A DNA stretch of 64,000 nucleotides, from contig JAQWNF010000024.1 of assembly GCA_029246415.1 (NCBI GenBank), forward strand, positions 40,480 through 104,479, in the 5' to 3' direction. The notes under the pieces were generated by a model. The model ran no database searches. It was given only the letters and a program-made list of their open reading frames with translations, and was not told where the DNA came from. Position numbers and translations under genes: made by a program. Source of the stretch: Glaciecola sp. (GTDB lineage: Bacteria > Pseudomonadota > Gammaproteobacteria > Enterobacterales > Alteromonadaceae). How positions within the stretch are numbered: position 1 is the first letter of the stretch; each line of letters opens with the position of its first letter. Below are positions 18,165 through 28,101 of the stretch, in pieces.

Positions 18165-18983
18165 ATGAACTTTTTTAAACGTTCAGTGACAGTCATAGCC
18201 ACATTTGGTGCACTTTCGTTAGCTGCTCCAGCTGCATTTGCGGGATATAACGTCATTGATTTTGACAAAACGGACACAGGTGCGAACATCTCAGATGGGC
18301 GCATTATAGATAATGAGTACCTCACTAATTTTGGTGTGACTATTTCCGGTTGTAACTGGCGTGGAACGGCAACAACTCACCAAATGAAAAACAATAAATG
18401 TACTTCTAATGACATTGCAAACAACCAAGTTGCGTTTGATACCAATAATTCACACAGCTGGGACAATGATTTAGAGTTTAATAACCCACATAATGATTAT
18501 AGTAGTGAATACACAGCTCTTAACATTGGTGATTATCAAGGTTCAAGCAAGCCAAATAACATCTTGATTATTCAAGAAGATTGGAAACAACATTGTGATG
18601 CCGTTGAATGTGAAAATCCAAATGATGAAGGTGCACAACCAGCTGGTTTCTTCCAATTTGATTTCGACCAATTAGTGGATATCGTTAGCATTGACTTCTT
18701 TGATATTGAAGAAGGTACAAATAGCTGGAAAAACAGAATTTCTTTCTATGAAGGCAACACTGAAAAATCTTTCGGTAACGTCCCACAAACAGGTGATGGT
18801 AGCTACGAGCGCGTTGCGTTCAATGCTGTTGGCATCGACCGCTTAGTGATCAGAATGCCTGGCTCTGGTGCTATTGATAACCTAGTATTCCGAACTGGAC
18901 ATGCTGATGTACCAGCTCCAGCATCGCTTGCAGTTTTATTATTAGGCATAGTCGCCTTAAGTTTCCGCAAGATCCGCGGATAA
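18165..18983 (+). CDS. PEP-CTERM-type sorted surface protein
   Basis: A 272-residue secreted protein. The signal peptide ends at AFA (about residue 26). The middle is rich in Asn, Asp and aromatic residues with four or so Cys, and resembles carbohydrate-associated beta domains without a match I can name. The C-terminus has the tripartite sorting signal: VPAPAS, the helix LAVLLLGIVAL and the basic end RKIRG. The proline motif is the VPAP variant seen in Alteromonadales. An exosortase should cleave it and move it to the surface. It has its own sigma-54 promoter and a strong terminator. Confidence 0.8.
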   Translation: MNFFKRSVTVIATFGALSLAAPAAFAGYNVIDFDKTDTGANISDGRIIDNEYLTNFGVTISGCNWRGTATTHQMKNNKCTSNDIANNQVAFDTNNSHSWDNDLEFNNPHNDYSSEYTALNIGDYQGSSKPNNILIIQEDWKQHCDAVECENPNDEGAQPAGFFQFDFDQLVDIVSIDFFDIEEGTNSWKNRISFYEGNTEKSFGNVPQTGDGSYERVAFNAVGIDRLVIRMPGSGAIDNLVFRTGHADVPAPASLAVLLLGIVALSFRKIRG

Positions 18984-19002
18984 CCTAATATAGCAAGACA
19001 CT

Positions 19003-19039
19003 AAAAACGGTGTTGCTGGGAGCAGCGCCGTTTTTTTTT
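19003..19039 (+). terminator. Terminator after the PEP-CTERM gene
   Basis: Stem AAAAACGGTGTTGCT (19003-19017) and AGCAGCGCCGTTTTT (19021-19035), with two G-T pairs and a GGG loop, followed by a nine-base T run. Read-through would be the only way the upstream promoter could reach the TPR gene 37 bases later. Confidence 0.88.
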
Positions 19040-19075
19040 ACACAATTTGTCAGAATTTGATACAGGATGTAACAA

Positions 19076-21919
19076 ATGGGGTTTAAGGGAATATTTTGTG
19101 CGGCAATATTTGTTGCATGTACATTACAAACAACAGTAATGGCTCAAGATAATTCAGATACGGTATATGCCTATTATGAAGAAGCCGTCGTTAGTTTTAA
19201 CCAAGAAGAATATGAAACGAGTTATATTCATCTCAAAAATGCGCTCGATATCGATCCTGACCATTTACCATCTAAAATTCTGATTGGTAGATTACTCTTA
19301 ATCAATAACCTACCCGAAGCTGCTATCACTGAATTTGAAGAAGCATTGTTAGCTGGTGCCGATCCTAATATTGTTTTGGTCCCTTTGATACGCGCATATA
19401 TTTTTGTCCAAGAATTCAAAAAAGCGACAACCGTATCCTTGCAAAATCTTTCTCGTGAAAACAAGTTTGAAGTCTATTTACTCCAGGCTAGTGCTTATAG
19501 CAATACTGACAACACAGAATTAGCATTTGCACATTATCAAAAAGCCAAACTATTAAAGCCAGAAAATACACGTTTATTAAATTCAATGGCATCGCTGTAT
19601 ATGAGTAACGATGTGTGGGGCAAAGCGGCTACATTAATCCAAGAGTCATTAGCTTTAGACCCAAACAATCCCAAGACCCAACACCTTCAAGGCACATTTT
19701 TATTACTGCAAGACAATGTTGATGGGGCGATTAAAACGTTTGAATATGCATACTCAAAAAGTCCAGGCAGCCCGATAATTCAACGCTCATTAGCAAGTGC
19801 TTACTTACGTAAAGGTATGCAAAAAAAAGCGTTAACCTTAATTGAACGCATGTTGAAAGAAACCCCCGATCCGTTCACTAAACTCCTATATGCGCAGCTC
19901 ACCAATGACGAAAATAATGAGCAGGCAAATAAACTTTACCAAGAAGTAACGCAAACATTGAGTTTGTTACCAGAGGATATTCGAGTTAATCGTAACGATA
20001 TTACATTAATTAATGCCCTTGCCTCCTACTTTCAGAAAAACTACGAACAAGCTGCCAATGATTTACAGCGCTATGTAAAAAATGCACCAAACAACATCAA
20101 CGCGTTGAAATTATTGGTCGATTCGTATATTCAATTAGAACAATTTCTTAATGCAGTGCGCGTATTAGAAGCTAATAACGCGATGGTAATGAAAGAGCTG
20201 CCGCTCACCGTTACCCTGTGTAATCTATATTTTGAGCTTGATCGTGGATTTAAATGTGAATCTATTATCCGCGAATTACGCGTCTTTATGGAAGACCAAA
20301 GTACCCTGAACCTATTAGAAGTGCGTTCTCTAAATAACCGTGGCGAAAGCCGTGAAGCCTTGACCATGTTTGAAGAATTCTTCAATAACGTCAATTATCC
20401 TTACTTAAGACAACTGCACATTGAGCTGCTATTGCAAAACGGCCTGACTTCTCGTGCACGCCAAGTGATGGATAGTGAAATTAAACGTGCAGCTGGTGTC
20501 ATTGGCGATTTACCGCGTGAGATCCACCTGCTCAATGCAACGGTATTATTACAAGAACGCAAACTCGAAGACGCGTTTAATGAAGTACAAACCGTTCTAA
20601 AACGCGAGCCTAATTTATCAAGTGCGCGCTTTCTTCAAGCGCAAATCATGTATTATCAAAATCGCTTTGATGATTCTATTGTGATGCTAGATTCGATTAA
20701 TGAAACGTACTCTCCTTTGGAGGTTGCTAAGTTTATTGCACAAAATAAAATTTCACAGAACAAGCTCGAAGAAGCATATGACTTAATCAACCCACTCTTT
20801 GAAAAAAATCCCAAAAATATCAGTATTCTGGAAATGATGATGGAGATTTTTTCACTCAAAGAAGATTATGAAAATGCGTTGTGGATCAACCAAAAGCTAA
20901 TGAAAACATCCTTCATGAATACACAGTATTTAATAACACAAGCCAATCTATACCTAAAATCGAATCAATTAGAAAACGCTGTGACCTCATTTGCTAAAAT
21001 AGCCAACGTCGTCAAAGACAACCCGGTTGGATTGGTTCAATTAGCTCAATTACAAAGTGAAGCGCAACTATTTGATGACGCGTACGAAAACATCAAGCGT
21101 GCACGAACTATGTTGCGTGGTGATATGACATTGGATATGCAGGCGCGTATTTTACAAGCTGACATTCTATTTAAAAACCGTCAGTACAATCAGGCGATCA
21201 CTTTAGCGCGCTCGGTAGTATTAAATGCATTTAGCCGTGATGAAAAAAAGATCCTTCGCTTACAAGCTATGTTTATTATCGGTGAAGTTTATCGTGCGCA
21301 GGCACAGTACCAACAAGCAGCAGATATTTTTGTCGAGCTGTTTAATAATGGTCTACCCAATCAAGCTGGTGCCTACTTATATGAGTTGACCACCAAACGA
21401 CTTAACGAAGATGTGTTTACGATCCATGCTGAAAACTTATTAAAAGCCCAACCTGAGCAACAATTTGTGCGCCGTTTGTTAGCCGACTTTTATCTCCAGA
21501 CTAATCAAAAAGAGCTAGCAATGGGCCATTATAACCGTTTACTCGAAAGTGAAAACGTGACTAAACGCGAACAAATTTATAATAATTTAGCGAATATCTT
21601 GGTTGATACGGATCTAGATGAAGCTGATAAATACGTACAAATGGCATTTGAAATCAATCAACAAGATGCGCAAATCATCGATACCATGGGCTGGATTTAT
21701 TTTCAGCGCAGTGATTATCTCAATGCTCTTAGACAGTTTCGCAAAGCCTATGTTCTAGACAGCACTGAGCCAGGTATTAAATATCACCTAGCGTATGTAC
21801 TGTACAAATTAGGGCGTGTTGATGAAGCGAAAAAACAGCTCGAACGTCTGTTTGATGAACATGAAGACTTTCAGCAGCAAGCTAAAGCAAAAGCCTTACT
21901 CGCTGCATTGAAAGTCTAA
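19076..21919 (+). CDS. PrsT-like TPR protein of the PEP-CTERM system
   Basis: A 947-residue protein with an N-terminal signal sequence (cleavage near VMA-QDN, residue 23; FVAC at 12-15 is a possible but early lipobox). Almost the whole chain consists of tetratricopeptide repeats, for example residues 29-62, 132-165, 172-206 and the best copies at 825-925 (TMGWIYFQRSDYLNALRQF in part). Length and layout match the PrsT proteins that accompany exosortase systems, and it directly follows a PEP-CTERM gene. It probably acts as a periplasmic scaffold in sorting or polysaccharide export. Confidence 0.7.
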   Translation: MGFKGIFCAAIFVACTLQTTVMAQDNSDTVYAYYEEAVVSFNQEEYETSYIHLKNALDIDPDHLPSKILIGRLLLINNLPEAAITEFEEALLAGADPNIVLVPLIRAYIFVQEFKKATTVSLQNLSRENKFEVYLLQASAYSNTDNTELAFAHYQKAKLLKPENTRLLNSMASLYMSNDVWGKAATLIQESLALDPNNPKTQHLQGTFLLLQDNVDGAIKTFEYAYSKSPGSPIIQRSLASAYLRKGMQKKALTLIERMLKETPDPFTKLLYAQLTNDENNEQANKLYQEVTQTLSLLPEDIRVNRNDITLINALASYFQKNYEQAANDLQRYVKNAPNNINALKLLVDSYIQLEQFLNAVRVLEANNAMVMKELPLTVTLCNLYFELDRGFKCESIIRELRVFMEDQSTLNLLEVRSLNNRGESREALTMFEEFFNNVNYPYLRQLHIELLLQNGLTSRARQVMDSEIKRAAGVIGDLPREIHLLNATVLLQERKLEDAFNEVQTVLKREPNLSSARFLQAQIMYYQNRFDDSIVMLDSINETYSPLEVAKFIAQNKISQNKLEEAYDLINPLFEKNPKNISILEMMMEIFSLKEDYENALWINQKLMKTSFMNTQYLITQANLYLKSNQLENAVTSFAKIANVVKDNPVGLVQLAQLQSEAQLFDDAYENIKRARTMLRGDMTLDMQARILQADILFKNRQYNQAITLARSVVLNAFSRDEKKILRLQAMFIIGEVYRAQAQYQQAADIFVELFNNGLPNQAGAYLYELTTKRLNEDVFTIHAENLLKAQPEQQFVRRLLADFYLQTNQKELAMGHYNRLLESENVTKREQIYNNLANILVDTDLDEADKYVQMAFEINQQDAQIIDTMGWIYFQRSDYLNALRQFRKAYVLDSTEPGIKYHLAYVLYKLGRVDEAKKQLERLFDEHEDFQQQAKAKALLAALKV

Positions 21920-21928
21920 ACGAAATAA

Positions 21929-21957
21929 GAGTCTAGACATATTGAATGTCTAGACTC
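21929..21957. terminator. Hairpin between the TPR gene and clpB
   Basis: A perfect 12-bp stem (GAGTCTAGACAT 21929-21940, ATGTCTAGACTC 21946-21957) with a 5-base loop lies in the 45-bp gap between converging genes. T runs are weak, so it is a likely bidirectional terminator by position. Confidence 0.65.
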
Positions 21958-21964
21958 AAGGTGA

Positions 21965-24553
21965 CTACGCGGGGCTATCAGTAAACTCTATTGTTAGTCG
22001 CCCATCAAGGACGTCCACTTGCACGGTATCTAAGTGCTTGTCACTCAGGCTCAATAACTTAGTCGCTAATGGGTTTTCCAGTTCATGCTGGATAGCCCGT
22101 TTTAGCGGTCTAGCGCCATAGACAGGATCAAACCCAACACTGGCGATTTGATTCAACGCCTCTCCAGAAATACTTAGTGTAAAGCCTTTTTCTAATAGAC
22201 GCTGGCGTAAACTCTGTAACTGGATCTTGGCAATCGCTTTGATGTTTTCTAAGCCCAAAGGATGGAACACCACAATATCATCCACACGGTTAATAAACTC
22301 AGGTCTAAAATGCATTCCCACCGTCGCCATTACCATGCTTTTCATTGCATCATAGTCATTGTCTTTGGCTTGTTCTTGGATAATATCCGAGCCTAAGTTA
22401 GACGTCATGATGATCACGGTATTTTTAAAATCTACCGTGCGCCCTTGCCCATCGGTTAAACGCCCGTCATCTAAGACTTGTAGCAAAATATTAAATACAT
22501 CAGGGTGTGCTTTTTCAACTTCATCCAGCAAAATAACTGAATAAGGCTTACGGCGCACCGCTTCGGTTAAATATCCGCCCTCTTCATAGCCGACATAACC
22601 CGGAGGCGCACCGACTAAGCGTGATACCGAATGTTTTTCCATAAACTCCGACATATCAATGCGCACCATGGCATCTTGCGAGTCAAATAAGAAATTAGCT
22701 AACGATTTACACAGCTCTGTTTTACCCACACCAGTAGGACCTAAAAACAAAAACGACCCAATCGGTTTAGCAGGATCAGCCAGACCCGCACGCGAACGAC
22801 GGATCGCATTTGCGACACTAGTCACCGCTTCATCTTGACCGATGACTCTGTCGTGTAGCGCTTCTTCCATGCGTACCAGCTTATCGCGCTCACCTTCCAG
22901 CATTTTAGACACTGGGATCCCCGTCCAACGGGATAACACATCTGCGATTTCAATTTCAGTGACTTTGTTTTTTATTAGTTGCGCGGTAAAATCTTCTGCG
23001 CTATTGGCTTTTTCTAACTGTAGCTCTAGCTCTGGAATACGACCGTATTGCAGTTCTGACATACGGTTGAGATCGCCTGCACGTCGCGCAATTTCCAAAT
23101 CAATCTTAGCTTGTTCGAGTTGTGTTTTGATGCCTTGGGCACCTTGCATTGCATCTTTTTCAGATAACCAAATAGTTTCTAACTCTTTATAACGCAGCTC
23201 GGCTTTTTCTCGTTCTACCTCAATGATTTCTAAGCGTTTGAGACTCGCTTCATCGGTTTCTTTGGCCAATGCTTGTTCTTCGAGTTTTAACTGAATAATC
23301 CGGCGGTCGAGCTTATCCATTTCATCTGGCTTTGAATCAATCTGCATACGAATACTCGACGCCGCTTCATCAATCAAATCAATCGCTTTGTCAGGTAATT
23401 GTCGGTCTGCAATATAACGATGTGACAAACTTGCCGCAGCCACAATGGCGGGATCGGTAATGTCTACCGCATGGTGCAATTCATAACGTTCTTTGAGGCC
23501 GCGTAATATCGCAATCGTATCTTCGACGCTAGGTTGATCAACCAACACTTTTTGGAAACGACGCTCCAGCGCTGCGTCTTTTTCAATATACTGACGATAT
23601 TCATCTAAAGTGGTCGCGCCAACACAGTGCAATTCACCGCGGGCTAATGCAGGTTTAAGAATATTACCCGCATCCATCGCGCCATCGCCTTTGCCTGCTC
23701 CAACCATGGTATGCAGTTCGTCGATGAACAAAATGACGTTGCCTTCTTCTTTAGATAATTCATTTAAGACCGCTTTAAGGCGTTCTTCAAACTCTCCACG
23801 ATATTTAGCACCAGCAATCAACGCGCCCATATCTAATGACAATACGCGTTTATGTTTTAACCCTTCAGGTACTTCGCCATTAATAATCCGTTGGGCAAGT
23901 CCTTCAGCAATAGCAGTTTTACCCACACCAGGCTCACCGATTAGCACCGGATTGTTTTTGGTACGGCGTTGTAACACTTGGATGGTGCGGCGAATTTCAT
24001 CATCCCGACCAATCACAGGATCTAGCTTGCCCTGTTCGGCACGTTCAGTCAGATCACTGGTGTATTTTTCTAACGCTTCACGCACATCTTCAGCGTTGGG
24101 ATCATTCACATTTTGACCGCCACGCACCGTTTCAATGGCCGCTTGCAGTTTATCTTTGTTCACGCCCAAGCTAACTAACAGATCAGCAAATCGCGTTTTA
24201 GATTCAAGCGCAGCTAATACAAACAACTCCGAAGAAATAAACTGATCATTGTTTTTCTGGGCAAGTTTATCGGATAGATTTAAACAGGCCACCGTATCGC
24301 GGCCTAATTGCACTTCACCGCCAGCACCTTGCACCCGTGGGATTTTCTCTAGAGCTTGGGCTAAACCTGAACGCAACGCGTTGAGATTGACACCTGTTTT
24401 TTGCAAAATGGTACGCACACTGCCACCTTGCTGATTTAACAGCGCAGTGGCAATATGTTCAGGTTCGATATATTGGTGGTCGCGACCCAATGCTAACGAC
24501 TGAGCATCAGAAATAGCTGATTGAAATTTGCTAGTAAATTTATCAAGACGCAT
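21965..24553 (-). CDS. clpB: ClpB disaggregase
   Basis: An 862-residue HSP100 chaperone that pulls proteins out of aggregates with DnaK. The Clp N-domain is at about 1-145, AAA+ domain 1 has Walker [10 protein letters not shown] near 205, the coiled-coil M-domain spans about 400-530, and AAA+ domain 2 has GPTGVGKTE near 607. A Clp C-terminal D2-small domain follows. The length is normal. A possible heat-shock promoter lies upstream. It is transcribed in the same direction as rluD but separated by 136 bp. Confidence 0.96.
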   Translation of the reverse strand: MRLDKFTSKFQSAISDAQSLALGRDHQYIEPEHIATALLNQQGGSVRTILQKTGVNLNALRSGLAQALEKIPRVQGAGGEVQLGRDTVACLNLSDKLAQKNNDQFISSELFVLAALESKTRFADLLVSLGVNKDKLQAAIETVRGGQNVNDPNAEDVREALEKYTSDLTERAEQGKLDPVIGRDDEIRRTIQVLQRRTKNNPVLIGEPGVGKTAIAEGLAQRIINGEVPEGLKHKRVLSLDMGALIAGAKYRGEFEERLKAVLNELSKEEGNVILFIDELHTMVGAGKGDGAMDAGNILKPALARGELHCVGATTLDEYRQYIEKDAALERRFQKVLVDQPSVEDTIAILRGLKERYELHHAVDITDPAIVAAASLSHRYIADRQLPDKAIDLIDEAASSIRMQIDSKPDEMDKLDRRIIQLKLEEQALAKETDEASLKRLEIIEVEREKAELRYKELETIWLSEKDAMQGAQGIKTQLEQAKIDLEIARRAGDLNRMSELQYGRIPELELQLEKANSAEDFTAQLIKNKVTEIEIADVLSRWTGIPVSKMLEGERDKLVRMEEALHDRVIGQDEAVTSVANAIRRSRAGLADPAKPIGSFLFLGPTGVGKTELCKSLANFLFDSQDAMVRIDMSEFMEKHSVSRLVGAPPGYVGYEEGGYLTEAVRRKPYSVILLDEVEKAHPDVFNILLQVLDDGRLTDGQGRTVDFKNTVIIMTSNLGSDIIQEQAKDNDYDAMKSMVMATVGMHFRPEFINRVDDIVVFHPLGLENIKAIAKIQLQSLRQRLLEKGFTLSISGEALNQIASVGFDPVYGARPLKRAIQHELENPLATKLLSLSDKHLDTVQVDVLDGRLTIEFTDSPA

Positions 24554-24598
24554 AAGGACTCTCCTTCACATTACATTAATTATTCGTTGTATGAATAG

Positions 24599-24628
24599 AT
24601 AATGGGTACGCAAAAGGAGAGAATCAAC
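24599..24628 (-). promoter_or_regulatory. Possible sigma-32 promoter of clpB
   Basis: On the minus strand GTTGATT (24622-24628) and CCCATTAT (24599-24606) are separated by 15 bases. They resemble the heat-shock consensus CTTGAAA and CCCCATNT. The -10 box is about 45 bases before the clpB start. clpB is a classic sigma-32 target. Confidence 0.4.
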
Positions 24629-24689
24629 TCATCAATTGAATAAAAGATGAGCAATGACGGGTTTATTTGATTTAGTTGATATGTATCAA

Positions 24690-25682
24690 TTAATCTTCTT
24701 CGATGCCGTGGATAACCGTATCTGCACGGACATCTTCTAGCAATTGCAGAAAATCTGCTGGCAACGGCGCGGTAAACGTTAACCAATCTTCTGAAATAGG
24801 ATGAGCAAACGATAACTGTGCAGCATGCAGCGCTTGGCGTTTAAAGCCACGTAATGCAGCCATGAAATGCTCACTAGCCGCTTTAGGCATACGCGGACGA
24901 CCGGCATATAACTGATCGCCAACAATCGGGTGACGAATATGTGCCATGTGTACTCGAATTTGATGAGTACGGCCACTTTCTAATTTTAAACGTAAATGCG
25001 TATGAACACGGAATTTTTCGATAATACGATAATGCGTTGTCGCTTCTTTACCTGTTGCACGAACAGCCATAGAAGTCCGTTTAGTCGGGTGACGACCAAT
25101 CGGCTCGTCAATAAATCCACCTGACACCATAGTGCCATAGACTAATGCTTCATATTCGCGGCTCATGACACGTGTTTGTAACTGCTCAACTAAGTACGTT
25201 TGGGCTATCAATGTTTTCGCCACAACCATCAACCCGGTCGTGTCTTTATCCAAACGATGCACAATACCCGCACGAGGAATGGTTTCGATCTCCGGAAAGT
25301 GCGCAAGCAAAGCATTTAATACGGTACCGTCTGCATTACCAGCACCAGGATGGACAACTAACCCTGCTGGCTTGTTAATTACCAAGACATGTTCATCTTC
25401 AAACACAATATCTAAATCAATCGCTTGTGGTGTATTTTGTACTTGCACGGCGATTTCAGCAAGGATGTCGATTTGCTCATCCCCACTCATTTTTTGCCTA
25501 GCGACCGTTACTACTTCCCCATCAACACTGACAAAACCAGCCAAAATCCATTCTTTTAGCTTACTTCTTGAATATTCAGGGAACAAATCGGCCAAAACCT
25601 GATCTAACCGTTTATCAAATTGTGTTTGATCTACGATTCCAGTGAGCGAAATAGTTTGTTGCGTTGTGTTTGATTGAGACAT
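24690..25682 (-). CDS. rluD: 23S rRNA pseudouridine synthase RluD
   Basis: A 330-residue enzyme that makes pseudouridines in helix 69 of 23S rRNA. The S4 RNA-binding domain is at about 22-80. The catalytic motif HRLDKDTTG holds Asp145, and the RNA-binding GRTHQIRVHM motif is near 236. It is divergent from bamD, the same neighbour as in E. coli. Confidence 0.94.
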   Translation of the reverse strand: MSQSNTTQQTISLTGIVDQTQFDKRLDQVLADLFPEYSRSKLKEWILAGFVSVDGEVVTVARQKMSGDEQIDILAEIAVQVQNTPQAIDLDIVFEDEHVLVINKPAGLVVHPGAGNADGTVLNALLAHFPEIETIPRAGIVHRLDKDTTGLMVVAKTLIAQTYLVEQLQTRVMSREYEALVYGTMVSGGFIDEPIGRHPTKRTSMAVRATGKEATTHYRIIEKFRVHTHLRLKLESGRTHQIRVHMAHIRHPIVGDQLYAGRPRMPKAASEHFMAALRGFKRQALHAAQLSFAHPISEDWLTFTAPLPADFLQLLEDVRADTVIHGIEED

Positions 25683-25721
25683 ATAAGATTAATTTAGAAA
25701 AAGTCTGATAAATAAAATACA

Positions 25722-25730
25722 ATTATATCA
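25722..25730 (-). promoter_or_regulatory. Extended -10 promoter of rluD
   Basis: The minus strand reads TGATATAAT, a perfect -10 hexamer (25722-25727) with the extended TG. No good -35 is spaced correctly, which is common for extended -10 promoters. It is 40 bases before the rluD start. Confidence 0.5.
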
Positions 25731-25802
25731 GTTTACAAGCCAAGGTGTGCAATAATAAGCATCGTGCCATTTAAAGAATCGATAACAAAGGTTTAAGAGT
25801 TA

Positions 25803-26561
25803 ATGAAAACAAGAATTTTAGCACTCAGCTTAGTCGGACTATTCGTCCTAGGCGGATGTAGTTCAGCCCCAGATGAAGAGCTCCAAGCAGTTGAATTAAA
25901 AGGCCCACAGGCTATTTACGCGTCAGCAAAAGCTGCCATGAAAAATGGTAACTTTGGTGGTGCTGCACAAATTCTCAGTGATCTCGACTCGCGTTACCCA
26001 TTTGGCGAATTATCTCATCAAGTTCAACTTGATTTGATCTACAGCTATTATAAAAGCGGTGATAGTGCACAAGCTTTAGCCACTATAGACCGTTTCTTAC
26101 GTTTAAACCCAAACCATAAAGATGTCGACTATGCTTACTTCATGCGTGGCCTGACTAATATGGAAAGCGATCAAAACTTGTTTCAAGAATTGTTAAACAT
26201 TGACCGTTCTGACCGCGATCCATCGGCATCACGTGAAGCATTTAATGATTTTCGTCAATTACTCAACAAATACCCTGAAAGTAAATATGCAACTGATGCG
26301 CAAAAACGTATGGTGTTTATTAAGACTCGTCTTGCCAAATATGAAATAGCTATTGCGCGCTTTTATATGCGCCGTGAAGCATATGTTGCAGCAGCTAACC
26401 GCGGACAATATGTCTTAGAGTATTATCCTGATACTGCAATGGTACAAGAAGCATTGGAAATTATGGTGTCATGTTATGAACAATTAGGTTTGGAACAACT
26501 AAAACAAAACACCATCAAGATTTTGAAGCTAAACTACCCTGAGAGTGAGTTTATTTCATAG
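25803..26561 (+). CDS. bamD: BamD, outer-membrane protein assembly lipoprotein
   Basis: A 252-residue lipoprotein with lipobox LGGC (Cys19) followed by five TPR-like helical pairs (for example AKAAMKNGNFGGAAQIL near 37 and DSAQALATIDRFL near 89). It is an essential part of the Bam complex that inserts beta barrels in the outer membrane. The length agrees with E. coli BamD (about 245). It is divergent from rluD and followed by a strong terminator. Confidence 0.95.
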   Translation: MKTRILALSLVGLFVLGGCSSAPDEELQAVELKGPQAIYASAKAAMKNGNFGGAAQILSDLDSRYPFGELSHQVQLDLIYSYYKSGDSAQALATIDRFLRLNPNHKDVDYAYFMRGLTNMESDQNLFQELLNIDRSDRDPSASREAFNDFRQLLNKYPESKYATDAQKRMVFIKTRLAKYEIAIARFYMRREAYVAAANRGQYVLEYYPDTAMVQEALEIMVSCYEQLGLEQLKQNTIKILKLNYPESEFIS

Positions 26562-26628
26562 TTGTTATCTAGTATTTCCTAGTTGCATGACGACCAGGGA
26601 TCTCGGTAATTCGAAAATAAACAAGATC

Positions 26629-26657
26629 AAAAAAGCGCTTCTTTAAGCGCTTTTTTT
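26629..26657 (+). terminator. Terminator after bamD
   Basis: Stem AAAAAAGCGCTT (26629-26640), loop CTTT, stem AAGCGCTTTTTT and a T run to 26657. It is the exact reverse complement of most of the hairpin at 27398-27428 on the other side of the toxin-antitoxin pair. Confidence 0.9.
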
Positions 26658-26809
26658 GTGCTTTGAAATTACTAAATGCTGATATGAATACTTTCTAATG
26701 GGAGGGATTATTGCCTGCTCACCAACAACAAATGTGGTTATGTGTTATTTGACAATTTGTACAACTACGGCTTATTATTAATATATAGTGAATAAATGAG
26801 ATAGATTAA

Positions 26810-27058
26810 ATGCGATTATCAATTGAAATTACTAATGAACAACATCAGTTTTTAAAAGCTGCATCAGCATTAAAAGGCCAATCAATAAAAAACTATGTAT
26901 TGCAACGTGTACTCCCATCAACTCAAGAACAAGAAGCACTTCAAGTGCTTGAGCGTTTACTTGAACCAAGAGTACTATCAGCAAAAGACGGTGATTTTTC
27001 AAAAATGCCGTTTAACGATATTGTTAAGGAAGAACTGGAAACATTAAAGGAAAAATAA
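26810..27058 (+). CDS. ParD-like antitoxin
   Basis: An 82-residue protein with a ribbon-helix-helix-like N-terminus (MRLSIEITNEQHQFLKAA, then SIKNYVLQRVL) and an acidic C-terminal helix (residues 60-82). This pattern fits the small ParD-type antitoxins that bind DNA as dimers and cover the toxin with their tails. The stop shares one base with the toxin start (TAATG). The pair is more A/T-rich than its neighbours. Confidence 0.75.
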   Translation: MRLSIEITNEQHQFLKAASALKGQSIKNYVLQRVLPSTQEQEALQVLERLLEPRVLSAKDGDFSKMPFNDIVKEELETLKEK

Positions 27059-27366
27059 TGACTTCTTATGAACTAACAGTGGAAGCGGAACAGGATATTC
27101 GTGAGTTAGTTCAGTATACCTTCCAAAAATGGGGTAGTTCACAAGTTAATAATTATACAAGTTACTTGGAAGCTACTTTTGAAAAAATTGGTAAAGGGAA
27201 CGTGATTGCTAAAAAATTCTCAGATATTCTACCAGAGGTATTAGTAACAAAATCAAAATATCATTTTGTATTCTTCGTTTCCCCTAAAAACAAAAAGCCT
27301 GTAATCATTGCGATAATCCATGAAAAACGTAACATACTGAAGTTACTGATTAATAGATTAACTTAA
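27058..27366 (+). CDS. ParE/RelE-superfamily toxin
   Basis: A 102-residue basic protein. Its outline is that of ParE toxins: TVEAEQDIRELVQYTFQKWG (in part) as the first helical hairpin, a middle Lys-rich stretch, then strands YHFVFFVS and PVIIAIIHEKRN. It is complete at the C-terminus, unlike the other toxin in this window. Translation is coupled to the antitoxin. ParE toxins poison gyrase while RelE toxins cut mRNA; the sequence alone does not decide which. Confidence 0.75.
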   Translation: MTSYELTVEAEQDIRELVQYTFQKWGSSQVNNYTSYLEATFEKIGKGNVIAKKFSDILPEVLVTKSKYHFVFFVSPKNKKPVIIAIIHEKRNILKLLINRLT

Positions 27367-27397
27367 ACTTTGATTCGATAGAAAAATATTTAGACAT

Positions 27398-27428
27398 AAA
27401 AAAAGCGCTTAAAGAAGCGCTTTTTTTT
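27398..27428. terminator. Bidirectional terminator between toxin gene and chrR
   Basis: Stem AAAAAAAGCGCTT (27398-27410), loop AAAG, stem AAGCGC plus eight T (27415-27428). It works on both strands and lies between the converging toxin and chrR genes. It is an inverted copy of the bamD terminator. Confidence 0.88.
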
Positions 27429-27438
27429 CATATGAAAT

Positions 27439-28101
27439 TTACTTAAAAAACAGATGACTAAACGGATTAAGTAAGCGTGCTATACCCGATGTAAAATGCA
27501 AAGGCTTATCAACAATCGAAAATACCAAGCAACCTTCAGATGCATTTGAGTGCGGTGAATGGATATGTTCGTTGTCCATTACAATAAAATCACCAGAATC
27601 ATAGTCAGCTAGGCCATCAGAAAATTCGCCATCAACTACAAGCGTTAACTCTGTTCCTCTGTGGGTGTGCTCAGGTACTCGACCGCCTTTTTCCATATAG
27701 ATGAAATTAGCAATACCGGCATCGCCTAAATCTACAGGGGCTTGCCATACTTTACCGAGCAAATGTGACCAATTTCCTGTGTGCTTAACAAAACGCTGCA
27801 AAGGACGTGGCACATCAAAGAATCGACCATCAAGTTCTATTCTTGGTGCGACGACTGGTTTAGTATCTACTATCGGCATTTGCATGATAGATGCAAGCAT
27901 TTTTTCAAATGCAGGATCTTTATCTTCATGCGCATGAATATTTTCAATTACAGAAGATAATTTGGCGTTAATATCATCAACTTTTTCTTGGCACTGACTA
28001 CACACATCACAGTGAGCAGAAACGACTAGAGCTAGTGCAGATGAAATATTACCTTCAGCAAATTGCTGTAATTGTTTGTCGGTTGGGTGATAATTAATCA
28101 T
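27439..28101 (-). CDS. chrR: ChrR-type zinc anti-sigma factor with cupin domain
   Basis: A 220-residue regulator. The N-terminal anti-sigma domain has the zinc ligands His5, His30, Cys34 and Cys37 (motif HCDVCSQC). The C-terminal cupin has His145, His147, Glu151 and His181. Both sets keep the spacing of Rhodobacter sphaeroides ChrR (H6, H31, C35, C38 and H141, H143, E147, H177). In that species it holds the ECF sigma factor inactive and lets it go on singlet oxygen stress. It overlaps the sigma gene by 8 bp. Confidence 0.92.
   Translation of the reverse strand: MINYHPTDKQLQQFAEGNISSALALVVSAHCDVCSQCQEKVDDINAKLSSVIENIHAHEDKDPAFEKMLASIMQMPIVDTKPVVAPRIELDGRFFDVPRPLQRFVKHTGNWSHLLGKVWQAPVDLGDAGIANFIYMEKGGRVPEHTHRGTELTLVVDGEFSDGLADYDSGDFIVMDNEHIHSPHSNASEGCLVFSIVDKPLHFTSGIARLLNPFSHLFFK

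Noticed and set aside
23610..24116. 168-codon plus-strand open frame inside clpB
   Set aside because: It is antisense to the first AAA+ domain of ClpB, has a biased Ser/Pro/Leu composition and no ribosome site.
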